DNA from: an uncultured Bacteroidota bacterium
Lineage (GTDB): Bacteria > Bacteroidota > Bacteroidia > Chitinophagales > Chitinophagaceae
Reading direction: 5' to 3'
Assembly (NCBI GenBank): GCA_903853805.1
Contig: CAINUN010000016.1
Coordinates: 62,001-126,000, forward strand
Length of the DNA stretch: 64,000 nucleotides
In this document: positions 49,963 to 59,551 of the stretch, piece by piece
Layout: every line of letters starts with the position of its first letter
Numbering within the stretch: the first letter of the stretch is position 1
Translations under genes and position numbers: made by a program
The notes under the pieces: generated by a model
Seen by the model: the letters and a program-made list of their open reading frames with translations, nothing else
The model's database searches: none
Told to the model about the DNA's origin: nothing

Positions 49963-50616
49963 TTACTTCTTGAGTTTTTCTTTAAAAACCTTTTGAAATT
50001 TCTCCAACTTAGGTTTGATGACAAACATGCAATAAGGCTGACTGCCATTTTCGCTATAATAGTTTTGATGATACTCCTCTGCCTTATAAAACACAGTGAA
50101 AGGAGAGATTTCTGTTACCACATTTGAAGGATAAGCATGTTCTTCGTTGATGCTCTTTTTATATATCTCTGCCTTTTGTTTTTGTTCATCATTATGATAG
50201 TAAATAACACTTCGGTATTGCGTACCTACATCTTCGCCCTGACGATTGAGTTGAGTAGGGTCATGTGCCCCCCAAAAGGCTGCTAACAACTCATCAAAGC
50301 TAATCACTGCAGGATTATAATAAATATTAGTCACTTCAGCATGCCCTGTTTGTCCTGTGCACACTTGTTTGTAAGTAGGATGTTCCACTTGTCCACCACT
50401 AAAGCCTGATTCTACCTTTACTACTCCCTTTAATTGTTGAAACTGTGCTTCTACGCACCAAAAGCAACCTGCGCCAAAAGTTGCGGTATCTAATTTCATG
50501 TTTGTGGTTGATTCGTTCATAGGATTGTGTTGATGATTATTCTTTTTTTGAGCACATGCAAATAAGTGAATACTGCTGAAAGCAAGCAATAAAATGATTT
50601 TCAAGGTACATTTCAT
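49963..50616 (-). CDS. msrA: peptide methionine sulfoxide reductase MsrA
   Basis: TATFGAGCFWCVEAQFQQLKGV; EEYHQNYYSEN; start MKCTLKIIL. Confidence 0.95.
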   Translation of the reverse strand: MKCTLKIILLLAFSSIHLFACAQKKNNHQHNPMNESTTNMKLDTATFGAGCFWCVEAQFQQLKGVVKVESGFSGGQVEHPTYKQVCTGQTGHAEVTNIYYNPAVISFDELLAAFWGAHDPTQLNRQGEDVGTQYRSVIYYHNDEQKQKAEIYKKSINEEHAYPSNVVTEISPFTVFYKAEEYHQNYYSENGSQPYCMFVIKPKLEKFQKVFKEKLKK

Positions 50617-50768
50617 GTTGGGGAAATTATTTTTAGCATAACGTAGGAAACGCGAAAATAGTTTACTGCATTGCCTTTGCAACATTATTTTAACATCAAC
50701 CACAAAAAAATGTGGCTTCTTAGCAAATTCTTTTTTGAAAATTAAATGGCTAGGTTAATTTTGGCCTT

Positions 50769-50853
50769 GGAGAGATGGCAGAGCGGTCGAATGCGGCGGT
50801 CTTGAAAACCGTTGACTGTCAAAGGTCCGGGGGTTCGAATCCCTCTCTCTCCG
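50769..50853 (+). tRNA. tRNA-Ser (anticodon UGA)
   Basis: Acceptor stem GGAGAGA/TCTCTCC, anticodon loop CTTGAAA, long variable arm, T-arm GGTTCGAATCC. Confidence 0.95.
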
Positions 50854-50897
50854 CAAGGAGAATTCGAAAGCAAATGCTATCTTATTCTACAGGTCTT

Positions 50898-50932
50898 AAA
50901 AGAGGTTGCTGAAAAGCAGCCTCTTTTTTTTT
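50898..50932 (+). terminator. rho-independent terminator after tRNA-Ser
   Basis: AAAAGAGGTTGCTGAAAAGCAGCCTCTTTTTTTTT. Confidence 0.85.
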
Positions 50933-50991
50933 ATTTTCTTTCTTAACGGTCGCATTTCTTTGGTTGTTATTTTTGCCACTATTTCAATAAA

Positions 50992-52590
50992 ATGCTTCGC
51001 ACCGATTTTCTCGTTATTGGCTCTGGTATTGCAGGACTAAATTTTGCCATCAAAACTGCTAAACGCTTTCCTGATCAAACCATCACGATTCTCACCAAAG
51101 TCAATACTGACGAAACCAATACGAAATATGCACAAGGCGGTATTGCTGTGGTAAATGACCGTGAAAAAGACAGTTTTCAAAAGCATATTGAAGACACTTT
51201 GGTTGCCGGTGACGGATTATGCAATCAAAAAGTAGTAGAGATTGTAGTGAACGAAGGACCTGAACGTGTGGAGGAGATGATTGACCTTGGCACTCAGTTC
51301 GACAAAGATATTGAAGGCGATTTCCTTAGAGGCAAAGAAGGCGGGCATTCCGAATACCGCATCCTTCACCATAAAGATATTACAGGATTTGAAATGGAGC
51401 GTGCATTAGTGGAAGAAGTGGCAAAATATCCCAATATTAACATCCACAACCATTGGTTTGTTATTGACATCATTACGCAGCATCATCTTGGATATTTGGT
51501 CACTAAATCAACTCCCAATATTGAGTGCTATGGCGTTTATGCCTTGAACCTTCAAACCAATGAGATTGAAAAGATTCTTAGTAAAATAACCGTCATGGCA
51601 TCGGGCGGAACAGGACAAGCTTATCGCACCACCACTAACCCAAAGATTGCCACCGGCGATGGTATAGCCATGTTTTACAGAGCTAAAGGACGAATTGAAA
51701 ATATGGAGTTCATTCAGTTTCACCCCACAGCTTTGTACCAAGCAGGTGTGAGCCCTTCTTTCTTAATTACCGAAGCCGTAAGGGGCGATGGTGGCATTCT
51801 TAGAAATAAAGAAGGCGAAGCATTCATGCAACGTTATGACCCTCGTGCCGACCTTGCCCCACGTGATATTGTAGCCCGTGCTATTGATAATGAAATGAAA
51901 CGCACCGGAACTGAATCTATTTTCTTGGATTGCAGACACATGGAATTAGAAAAGTTTAAGGCGCACTTTCCAAATATTTATGATAAGTGCATGAGTGTGG
52001 GCATTGATGTGATGAAGAACATGATTCCTGTGGCGCCTGCAGCACATTATTGTTGTGGAGGAATTAAAGTAGATGAGATTGGGCGTTCATCCATCACCAA
52101 CCTATATGCTTGTGGCGAGTGTAGCAGCACAGGACTTCATGGAGCCAATCGTTTGGCAAGCAATTCTCTGTTAGAGGCTTTGGTGTTTGCCCATCGATGT
52201 TCGGAAGATGCGGCAACTAGAATAGACAAGTTGCAGTTTAATGATGCTATCCCCGATTGGAATGCATCGGGCACCAACGACCCTCAAGAAATGATTCTCA
52301 TTACCCAAAGCCTTAAAGAACTCCAATTAATCATGAGCGATTATGTGGGCATTGTTCGCAATAATGTTCGTTTAGAACGAGCCATGCGCCGCATAGATTT
52401 ATTGCACGAAGAAACCGAAACGCTTTACCGCACCACCACTGCTTCACCGCAATTACTAGAATTAAGAAACCTGATTACCATTGGATTTTTAATAGTAAAA
52501 GGAGCACAGTTTAGAAAAGAAAGCCGTGGCTTGCATTACAATACTGATTTTCCAGAAAAAGCAGAGATGTTGCAGAATATCGTATTGTAA
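50992..52590 (+). CDS. nadB: L-aspartate oxidase
   Basis: FLVIGSGIAGLNFAIKTA; YAQGGIAVV; GANRLASNSLLEALVF. Confidence 0.95.
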   Translation: MLRTDFLVIGSGIAGLNFAIKTAKRFPDQTITILTKVNTDETNTKYAQGGIAVVNDREKDSFQKHIEDTLVAGDGLCNQKVVEIVVNEGPERVEEMIDLGTQFDKDIEGDFLRGKEGGHSEYRILHHKDITGFEMERALVEEVAKYPNINIHNHWFVIDIITQHHLGYLVTKSTPNIECYGVYALNLQTNEIEKILSKITVMASGGTGQAYRTTTNPKIATGDGIAMFYRAKGRIENMEFIQFHPTALYQAGVSPSFLITEAVRGDGGILRNKEGEAFMQRYDPRADLAPRDIVARAIDNEMKRTGTESIFLDCRHMELEKFKAHFPNIYDKCMSVGIDVMKNMIPVAPAAHYCCGGIKVDEIGRSSITNLYACGECSSTGLHGANRLASNSLLEALVFAHRCSEDAATRIDKLQFNDAIPDWNASGTNDPQEMILITQSLKELQLIMSDYVGIVRNNVRLERAMRRIDLLHEETETLYRTTTASPQLLELRNLITIGFLIVKGAQFRKESRGLHYNTDFPEKAEMLQNIVL

Positions 52591-52645
52591 GACTCCTTTT
52601 CTATAGAAGATAATACTTCCCCATTTCCCCTTTCTGCGCAAGCAA

Positions 52646-52672
52646 TTTTTTTAGGGAAATTTTCCGAATCAT
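52646..52672 (+). repeat. leader shared with the 28.2 kb array
   Basis: TTTTTTTAGGGAAATTTTCCGAATCAT. Confidence 0.75.
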
Positions 52673-52802
52673 GCAATCCGTTAGTACAGATTGGCAAAAT
52701 CGGAACCGAATAATGGGATCCGTTGCAACAGATTGTAAGAATCGGAACCGAATGAAGGAATCTGTCGCAACAGGTTGGAAGATTCGAAACCGAATCATGC
52801 AA
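52665..52802. repeat. 42-bp tandem repeat array, family B (3 full units plus partial)
   Basis: Units start at 52665, 52707, 52749, 52791; for example CGAATAATGGGATCCGTTGCAACAGATTGTAAGAATCGGAAC. Confidence 0.93.
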
Positions 52803-52838
52803 AACACATATGTGTGTCGGAGAAAAAGACGCCGAATC

Positions 52839-52864
52839 AACCAACACCAGCTTTGGTGTTGGTT
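52839..52864. terminator. strong hairpin between convergent genes, possible terminator or RNA structure
   Basis: Perfect 11-bp stem AACCAACACCA-GCTT-TGGTGTTGGTT. Confidence 0.6.
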
Positions 52865-52910
52865 AAAAAGAAACCACATGAACAAAAAAGCGCAAAGACA
52901 AGTTTAAAAA

Positions 52911-53522
52911 CTATTCCTTGCCTTTCTTTCCAAACAACTTTTCGCCTGCTTTAATAGAAAACTTCAGCTTGTTTTCATCGGGCGGAATTGGACAATTAAA
53001 CCCATCGGCATAGGCACAATAAGGGTTATAACATTTGTTGAAGTCAATAACAAGCCTGTTGTCTTTAATGTCGGTAATAGAAAGGTCGAGATAGCGCCCG
53101 CCAGCATAAGTGGTGAGGTAATTAGTGCCATCGGTAAACGGAAGGAATAGATGGTTTTTGTAAGCAGCTTGTTTCACCAAATCACAACTTTGATAGAGTG
53201 CAAGCCGAATGTTTTTCCGATGTCCTTTAAGATGAAAAGTAACATAACCAAAGCGATGATAGCGTTTGATTTTACCGCTGTGTGTAGGAATTGAAAAACT
53301 GTTGGTATCCGTTGCTGGAATTAATGTAGCAACCACCCAATACTTCCTATCGGTATCAAAAAAACGAAGCCATTGAAGGTCCTCTTGTTTCAAAGGGCTT
53401 CGCGCATCTTGAAGAAATTCTTGTTTATAATTTTCTCTAAAAGCAGCAATAGAATCGCGGTAGGTTTGTGCTATTCCTGAAAAGGAAATAAGCATGAAAA
53501 TGGCTATGAACAATCGTTTCAT
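52911..53522 (-). CDS. DUF1684 domain-containing exported protein
   Basis: Signal peptide; YNPYCAYADGFNCPIPPDENKLKFSIKAGEK C-terminal signature. Confidence 0.88.
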   Translation of the reverse strand: MKRLFIAIFMLISFSGIAQTYRDSIAAFRENYKQEFLQDARSPLKQEDLQWLRFFDTDRKYWVVATLIPATDTNSFSIPTHSGKIKRYHRFGYVTFHLKGHRKNIRLALYQSCDLVKQAAYKNHLFLPFTDGTNYLTTYAGGRYLDLSITDIKDNRLVIDFNKCYNPYCAYADGFNCPIPPDENKLKFSIKAGEKLFGKKGKE

Positions 53523-56398
53523 TTCTTATTGATTGATGAGGTTGTAAGTTCTTCTTTCAAAAATTTTCCGGTGTGGCTGTCTTTGATTTTTGCAATGTCT
53601 TCTGGCGTGCCTGCACCAATGAGTTTTCCACCTCCACTACCTCCTTCCGGTCCCATATCTATAACATAGTCGGCAACTTTGATAATGTCGAGGTTGTGCT
53701 CAATAACCAACACCGTGTTGCCTCTATCCACCAACCGATTTAAGACAGCAAGCAAGTGTTTGATGTCTTCAAAATGCAAACCTGTTGTGGGTTCATCGAG
53801 GATATAAATCGTTTGACCTGTATCGCGTTTAGAAAGTTCGGTAGCCAACTTCACACGTTGTGCTTCGCCACCACTAAGGGTTACTGCGCTTTGACCAAGG
53901 GTTACATATCCAAGCCCAACATCTTGCAATGTCTTTACTTTTCGATGCAAGAAATGAATGTTGACAAAAAACTCTACCGCTTCATCCACAGTCATGTTCA
54001 ACACATCCGAAATAGACTTTCCTTTAAAACGAATCTCCAACGTTTCCCGATTATATCTCCTTCCGTTACACTTTTCGCAAGGCACATAAACATCGGGCAG
54101 GAAATTCATTTCAATCACACGCATCCCTCCGCCCTGACATTCTTCACAACGACCATTTTTTACGTTAAATGAAAATCTTCCTGCATTATATCCTCTGATT
54201 TTTGCCTCAGGCACTTGTGCATAAAGCTGACGAATTTCGTTGAAGAAACCACAATAAGTGGCAGGGTTGCTACGAGGAGTTCTGCCAATAGGACTTTGAT
54301 CAATTTCAATTACCTTGTCAATATGTTCCAATCCTTCCACCTTGTCATAAGGCATTGGCTGTTGTTTGAAATTGGGGTAGCAATGTTTGGCAAGAATTGG
54401 GTAAAGCGTTTCATTAATCAAAGTGCTTTTACCACTACCCGACACCCCACTAACACAAATAAATGTGCCAAGCGGAAGATTGATATTGACCTTCTTGAGG
54501 TTATTGCCTTTTGCGCCTTTCAACGTAATGTTTTTGCCATTCCCTTTTCTTCTTTCCATAGGAATTTCAATGTTGAAATGACGATTAAGATAGTTGGCAG
54601 TTGTTGTGTTTTCTTTAATCACCTCTTGCGGATGTCCTTGACTAACAATCCTTCCTCCATGAATGCCAGCAGCAGGTCCAATATCAATTAGATGATCTGC
54701 TGCAAGCATAATGTCTTTGTCATGCTCTACCACTAAAACAGAGTTGCCGCCGTCACGAAGATTCTTCAATGCATGAATGAGCCTTTGGTTATCACGTTGA
54801 TGTAAACCAATGCTTGGCTCATCAAGGATGTAAGTAATGCCAGTTAATTGAGAGCCTATTTGTGTTGCCAACCTTATGCGTTGCGATTCACCACCACTAA
54901 GGCTTCGTGTAGGACGATTGAGTGTGAGGTAATGTAATCCTACATCAAGCAAGAAGCTAAGCCTATCCCGAATTTCTTTGAGGATATCTTTGGCAATAGT
55001 TCGCTGTTTGTTGCTAATACGTTCTTCAACATTCTGAAACCAATCTTGCAATTCTTTTAAAGAGCAAGAAGAAAGAGTAGCAATGTTTTTTTCATCAATC
55101 TTAAACCAAAGACTTTCTTTTTTCAATCGAGAACCATTGCAAATAGGGCATTCATTCAACTGCATATAACCCTCCGCCCAATCGCGAATGGCATCGGATG
55201 AAGTTTCATGAAACCAACGCAAAACCATATTGATTACACCTTCATAATCTGTGTTTGAAGGAACAGCAACTTCATTTTCGTTTTCATTATTTTGAAAAGT
55301 GATAATGCCCTCTTCATTTCCATATAAAAGCAGGTTAAGTTGTTTATTAGTAAGCTCTTTGATGGGTTTATTAATAGGTATTTTATGCTTTTTAGCAAAA
55401 GAAGTTGCATGACTAAATGAGTGCGCTTCTCTTTCTTCACCCAAAGGAGCAATGCCCCCTTCTGTTATGCTTTTATTATTGTCAGGAATTACTTCTTTAA
55501 TATTAATTTGATAAACATTTCCTAACCCTTTACACTGTGGACATGCACCATAAGGAGAGTTGAAAGAAAAGGTATTTGGCGAAGGTTCTTCATAAGAAAT
55601 GCCGGTTTCTGCACACATGAGTTGCTTACTATATTGAGCCAATTTCCCTGAATCTGCATCCAATACAAACATCAATTCCTTGCCCATGTTCAATGTTTGT
55701 TGCACACTTTGACTCAATCTTGCTTTGGCATCATCTTGCACTATCAATCTATCAACGACCAGCTCAATTTCATGAATCTTGTAGCGGTCAACTTGCATTC
55801 TTTCTTTCAGGTCAAGAATCTCACCATTAACACGCACTTTTAGGTATCCTTGTTTGCGCAATTGCTCAAACAACTCACGGTAATGTCCTTTTCTTCCTCG
55901 TACTATGGGTGCTAGTAAAATGATTTTTTTTAAGTAAAAATGTTCGAAGATGTGGTTAATGATTTCTTCTTCCGAAAACTTAGCCATCTTCTTGCCTGTA
56001 TTATAGGAATATGCTTCAGCTACTCTCGCAAAAAGTAAACGTAAAAAATCATAAACTTCTGTAACTGTCCCTACTGTTGAGCGAGGATTTCTATTGGTTG
56101 TTTTTTGTTCAATAGAGATAACTGGCGAAAGTCCGCTTATTTTATCTACGTCTGGTCTTTCAAGATCGCCCATAAATTGTCTTGCATAAGCTGCAAAGCT
56201 TTCCATGTAACGACGTTGACCTTCGGCAAAAATAGTGTCAAATGCTAATGAAGATTTTCCACTACCACTAATACCAGTGATGACAACTAATTTATTTTTA
56301 GGAATAGAAACATCAATATTCTTCAGGTTGTGTACTCGTGCACCTTGAACTTCAATATAATATTGATGATGAGTTAATTTTTTTTCTGTTGGAGGCAT
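53519..56398 (-). CDS. uvrA: excinuclease ABC subunit A
   Basis: [43 protein letters not shown], zinc-finger [33 protein letters not shown]. Confidence 0.98.
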   Translation of the reverse strand: MPPTEKKLTHHQYYIEVQGARVHNLKNIDVSIPKNKLVVITGISGSGKSSLAFDTIFAEGQRRYMESFAAYARQFMGDLERPDVDKISGLSPVISIEQKTTNRNPRSTVGTVTEVYDFLRLLFARVAEAYSYNTGKKMAKFSEEEIINHIFEHFYLKKIILLAPIVRGRKGHYRELFEQLRKQGYLKVRVNGEILDLKERMQVDRYKIHEIELVVDRLIVQDDAKARLSQSVQQTLNMGKELMFVLDADSGKLAQYSKQLMCAETGISYEEPSPNTFSFNSPYGACPQCKGLGNVYQINIKEVIPDNNKSITEGGIAPLGEEREAHSFSHATSFAKKHKIPINKPIKELTNKQLNLLLYGNEEGIITFQNNENENEVAVPSNTDYEGVINMVLRWFHETSSDAIRDWAEGYMQLNECPICNGSRLKKESLWFKIDEKNIATLSSCSLKELQDWFQNVEERISNKQRTIAKDILKEIRDRLSFLLDVGLHYLTLNRPTRSLSGGESQRIRLATQIGSQLTGITYILDEPSIGLHQRDNQRLIHALKNLRDGGNSVLVVEHDKDIMLAADHLIDIGPAAGIHGGRIVSQGHPQEVIKENTTTANYLNRHFNIEIPMERRKGNGKNITLKGAKGNNLKKVNINLPLGTFICVSGVSGSGKSTLINETLYPILAKHCYPNFKQQPMPYDKVEGLEHIDKVIEIDQSPIGRTPRSNPATYCGFFNEIRQLYAQVPEAKIRGYNAGRFSFNVKNGRCEECQGGGMRVIEMNFLPDVYVPCEKCNGRRYNRETLEIRFKGKSISDVLNMTVDEAVEFFVNIHFLHRKVKTLQDVGLGYVTLGQSAVTLSGGEAQRVKLATELSKRDTGQTIYILDEPTTGLHFEDIKHLLAVLNRLVDRGNTVLVIEHNLDIIKVADYVIDMGPEGGSGGGKLIGAGTPEDIAKIKDSHTGKFLKEELTTSSINKK

Positions 56399-56427
56399 AA
56401 AAAATGAGGCTCAATTTAGGGCAAAAG

Positions 56428-56454
56428 AAAATGCCCCGCTTAGCGAGGCATTTT
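56428..56454 (-). terminator. rho-independent terminator after the OmpA/TSP3 gene
   Basis: AAAATGCC-c-CGC-tta-GCG-a-GGCATTTT. Confidence 0.8.
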
Positions 56455-56472
56455 ATTAATATTAAATACTAA

Positions 56473-58254
56473 CTATTCTTGTCTAAGATTAGGAAAAGGT
56501 GGAGCCACATTTGATGGTCCATCTTCACCCTCATTAGCTGAACGGAACATTACTGAATTAGCATCTCCACTTCCTGCATATTGGAAGATGAAACGGTTAC
56601 GGTCGATGCCATGAACATCACTCATGAAATTGATGATAGCATTTACACGATCCCAACTACGTTGTTGTTTTTTCTTACTGTCATTACCGTTACCTATAAT
56701 TACGACTTTACATGTTGGGTTTGCTTTCATTTGAGAAGCAAGGTTTGCTAACTGATTTCGGAGAGTTGGGGCGACTTCTGCCTTGTTTCCAGAGAAAGTA
56801 AGACTTCCGAAACTGATATTTCCACAATGACTAGCAGGTGGCGTTTCAGTTTTCTTACCCTCACATCCATCAGGACATGGACACTTACCAACGCCATCAG
56901 CATCTACTGGCTGACAAATAGTAGGTGTAATCAATTCTTTATCGCGGAAATCAGGAACACCATCACCGTCAGTATCCAAAGGACAACCATGTGCATCAAC
57001 AGGAACACCAACTGGACTACCAGGACACTTATCGAATTGATCTGGAATACCATCACCATCATTATCGGGTAAAGTTGGGTCTGGTAAACGCATATGACGA
57101 GGGTCACTAATTTCGTTCATTGCATGATCAAGTGGATTAATCCACCAAAGTGGAGCAACAGTTTTACGTTTGTTACCTAAATTATAATTCAATCCAAGTG
57201 AACCGTAATTATAAATATCGTTATTAGCAGTACTTGAGCCATTGCTTTCTTTTTGAGAACCATCTAATAAATCAGTTCCAGTGAAAGACATTTTCTCTTC
57301 TAGCTGCAAAGTGAAACGCTGATTTAGTCTGTATTGAAATCCCATACCTGTTGTAAATACGGGCTCTACATTACGTCCTCCGCTTCCTCCTGATGAACTT
57401 TTGGCTGGATTGCTCTCATATGAATCATCCATAAGCGCATATAAAGCATCATAAACTTTTTTTCTATCTGCCCAAGTAACTGGAGCACCTTGAAATGTAG
57501 GTTCAGTTTTATCAGGATAACCAGGAACACCATTCCAGCCTGCAATTAAATTTGGAGCAAACGCATAAGTTTTACCTTCTTTATTAAATGCATTCACCTT
57601 AGGTGTAAATGACATCATACCAAGTCCCACAAAACCATACATACTTAGTTTATTGGTAGCTTTATGAAAACGAATATTGTTTAACGCGCCAACTAATTGA
57701 ACAGAAGCTTCGCCAATAGCTGTTCTGTAGTTGTTGTAAATGTAACTTGACGGGTCATATCTATTGTTTACTCCAGCAAATGAAGGGTTAGTCCATGGTG
57801 CTTCATTGGCTAGGTGTGGGCGATAATCCATTCCCGTTGCTTTAGCATTAATATACTGAAAACGAACACTGAGAAAATAACCTAAAGATTTACGTACAGT
57901 AATACCCCAACCCATAGCTTGTGATGGACCGCCATGACCTGCAAGATTTTTAGAAAGTGCAGAAAAGGAAGTAACATCTCCCATAATATTGGAAAGACCA
58001 CCATTCACACCTATCTCCAACATATTGTTGGGCATTGGGCAAAAAGCAGTTTGATGGTTCATGTAACTCTTATATTGAGCTAAACGCTTGCCTTTGTAGT
58101 AGCTGGAATCAAGCTGGTCATAGTTTTGCCCGCGATATGTCATGTCACGTCCCGACCATTTTGCAGCAGCAGAATCAGATTCCTGTGCTTGTAAAGTCGG
58201 CGAAGCAAAAACAGCGCAAAATCCGGCAAGTAATAGGTGCTTTTTATTAACCAT
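56473..58254 (-). CDS. OmpA-family outer-membrane protein with thrombospondin type-3 repeats
   Basis: DNDGDGIPDQFDKCPGSPVGVPVDAHGCPLDTDGDGVPDFRD; C-terminal OmpA-like domain. Confidence 0.85.
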   Translation of the reverse strand: MVNKKHLLLAGFCAVFASPTLQAQESDSAAAKWSGRDMTYRGQNYDQLDSSYYKGKRLAQYKSYMNHQTAFCPMPNNMLEIGVNGGLSNIMGDVTSFSALSKNLAGHGGPSQAMGWGITVRKSLGYFLSVRFQYINAKATGMDYRPHLANEAPWTNPSFAGVNNRYDPSSYIYNNYRTAIGEASVQLVGALNNIRFHKATNKLSMYGFVGLGMMSFTPKVNAFNKEGKTYAFAPNLIAGWNGVPGYPDKTEPTFQGAPVTWADRKKVYDALYALMDDSYESNPAKSSSGGSGGRNVEPVFTTGMGFQYRLNQRFTLQLEEKMSFTGTDLLDGSQKESNGSSTANNDIYNYGSLGLNYNLGNKRKTVAPLWWINPLDHAMNEISDPRHMRLPDPTLPDNDGDGIPDQFDKCPGSPVGVPVDAHGCPLDTDGDGVPDFRDKELITPTICQPVDADGVGKCPCPDGCEGKKTETPPASHCGNISFGSLTFSGNKAEVAPTLRNQLANLASQMKANPTCKVVIIGNGNDSKKKQQRSWDRVNAIINFMSDVHGIDRNRFIFQYAGSGDANSVMFRSANEGEDGPSNVAPPFPNLRQE

Positions 58255-58442
58255 AACGAGTTTTGTTTATAAAAAAGTAAACAGTTGAAGTAATGAAACA
58301 GAATATTGCTTCACCATACGAGACAAAATAAAGAAATTTTTTTTGAAATTCAGAATGATTGTTTCAAGAATTTTAAAAAAATATTCCACATAATGAAAAC
58401 CAACCACGATTTTTGCCCTTCCCATAGTGAAAGGAATCTTCA

Positions 58443-59405
58443 ATGCAATTGGTAAAACAAGTCATAGGTAAGGATTTAGCAGCTTTTGAAAAGAAATTTT
58501 CAGAGAGTGTAAAAGGAAACAATGCCTTATTAGACCGTATTATGCAATTTATCATAAAGCGAAAAGGAAAACAAATGCGTCCCATGTTTGTCTTTCTTTC
58601 AGGAAAAATAGCAGGCGGAATTAATGAAAAAACCTTTCGTGCAGCTTCTTTAATAGAACTTCTACATACTGCTACGTTAGTGCATGACGATGTTGTGGAT
58701 AATGCAATGCTCCGTAGAAATTTCTTTTCTGTAAATGCATTATGGAAGAACAAGATTGCTGTTTTAGTAGGCGATTATTTATTATCGAAAGGGTTGTTGC
58801 TTTCAATTGAAAACGAAGATTACCAAATTCTAAAAATCACGTCCAGAGCCGTTAAAGAAATGAGTGAGGGAGAGCTTTTGCAAATGGAAAAAGCCCGTAA
58901 ACTTGACATTAGTGAAGAAGTTTATTTTGAAATTATCCGTGCAAAAACAGCTTCACTTTTATCTGCTGCTTGTGCTGCTGGTGCTTATGCTGCAACAGAC
59001 GATAAAGATAGCTCAGAGTATTTCAGGCAGTTTGGCGAGAAAGTAGGGATTGCTTTTCAAATCAAAGATGATCTTTTCGATTACGGAACTGATAACGTGG
59101 GTAAACCTACAGGCATTGATATCAAAGAGAAGAAAATGACATTGCCACTTATTTATACGTTGCAACATTGTGATAAAGAAACCAAAAGGAAAATCATTTA
59201 TATAGTCAAAAACCAAAACACAGATAGAAATAAGGTGAATGAAGTTATTGAATTAGTAAAAAAAATGGGTGGGATAGAGTATGCTTATCAAAAAATGAAA
59301 GATTACCAAGAAGAAGCGCTAAATATGCTTAATCATTTTCCACTAAGCCCTGAGAAAAACGCTATGGCTGAGTTGGTGAATTATGTGATTGACCGAAAGA
59401 GCTAA
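58443..59405 (+). CDS. polyprenyl diphosphate synthase
   Basis: LLHTATLVHDDVVDNAMLRR; FQIKDDLFDYG. Confidence 0.93.
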   Translation: MQLVKQVIGKDLAAFEKKFSESVKGNNALLDRIMQFIIKRKGKQMRPMFVFLSGKIAGGINEKTFRAASLIELLHTATLVHDDVVDNAMLRRNFFSVNALWKNKIAVLVGDYLLSKGLLLSIENEDYQILKITSRAVKEMSEGELLQMEKARKLDISEEVYFEIIRAKTASLLSAACAAGAYAATDDKDSSEYFRQFGEKVGIAFQIKDDLFDYGTDNVGKPTGIDIKEKKMTLPLIYTLQHCDKETKRKIIYIVKNQNTDRNKVNEVIELVKKMGGIEYAYQKMKDYQEEALNMLNHFPLSPEKNAMAELVNYVIDRKS

Positions 59406-59551
59406 TACAATCTTCAGCGCTAATAAATCTTTCAATTCATTTTTATTCCTTAATGAGATAATAACTATGCAATCAATTTATGTCTAGTACTACCTAATTC
59501 CATTATGTTCGAAACCCCTATTTTTGCCCTTATCTAAAAATCACGTGTGTC

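Noticed and set aside
28272-52802. Presence of a second dyad axis 21 bp from the first in each 42-bp unit as independent evidence
   Set aside because: In any periodic sequence with one dyad axis, another axis half a period away follows automatically, so it is not an independent observation.
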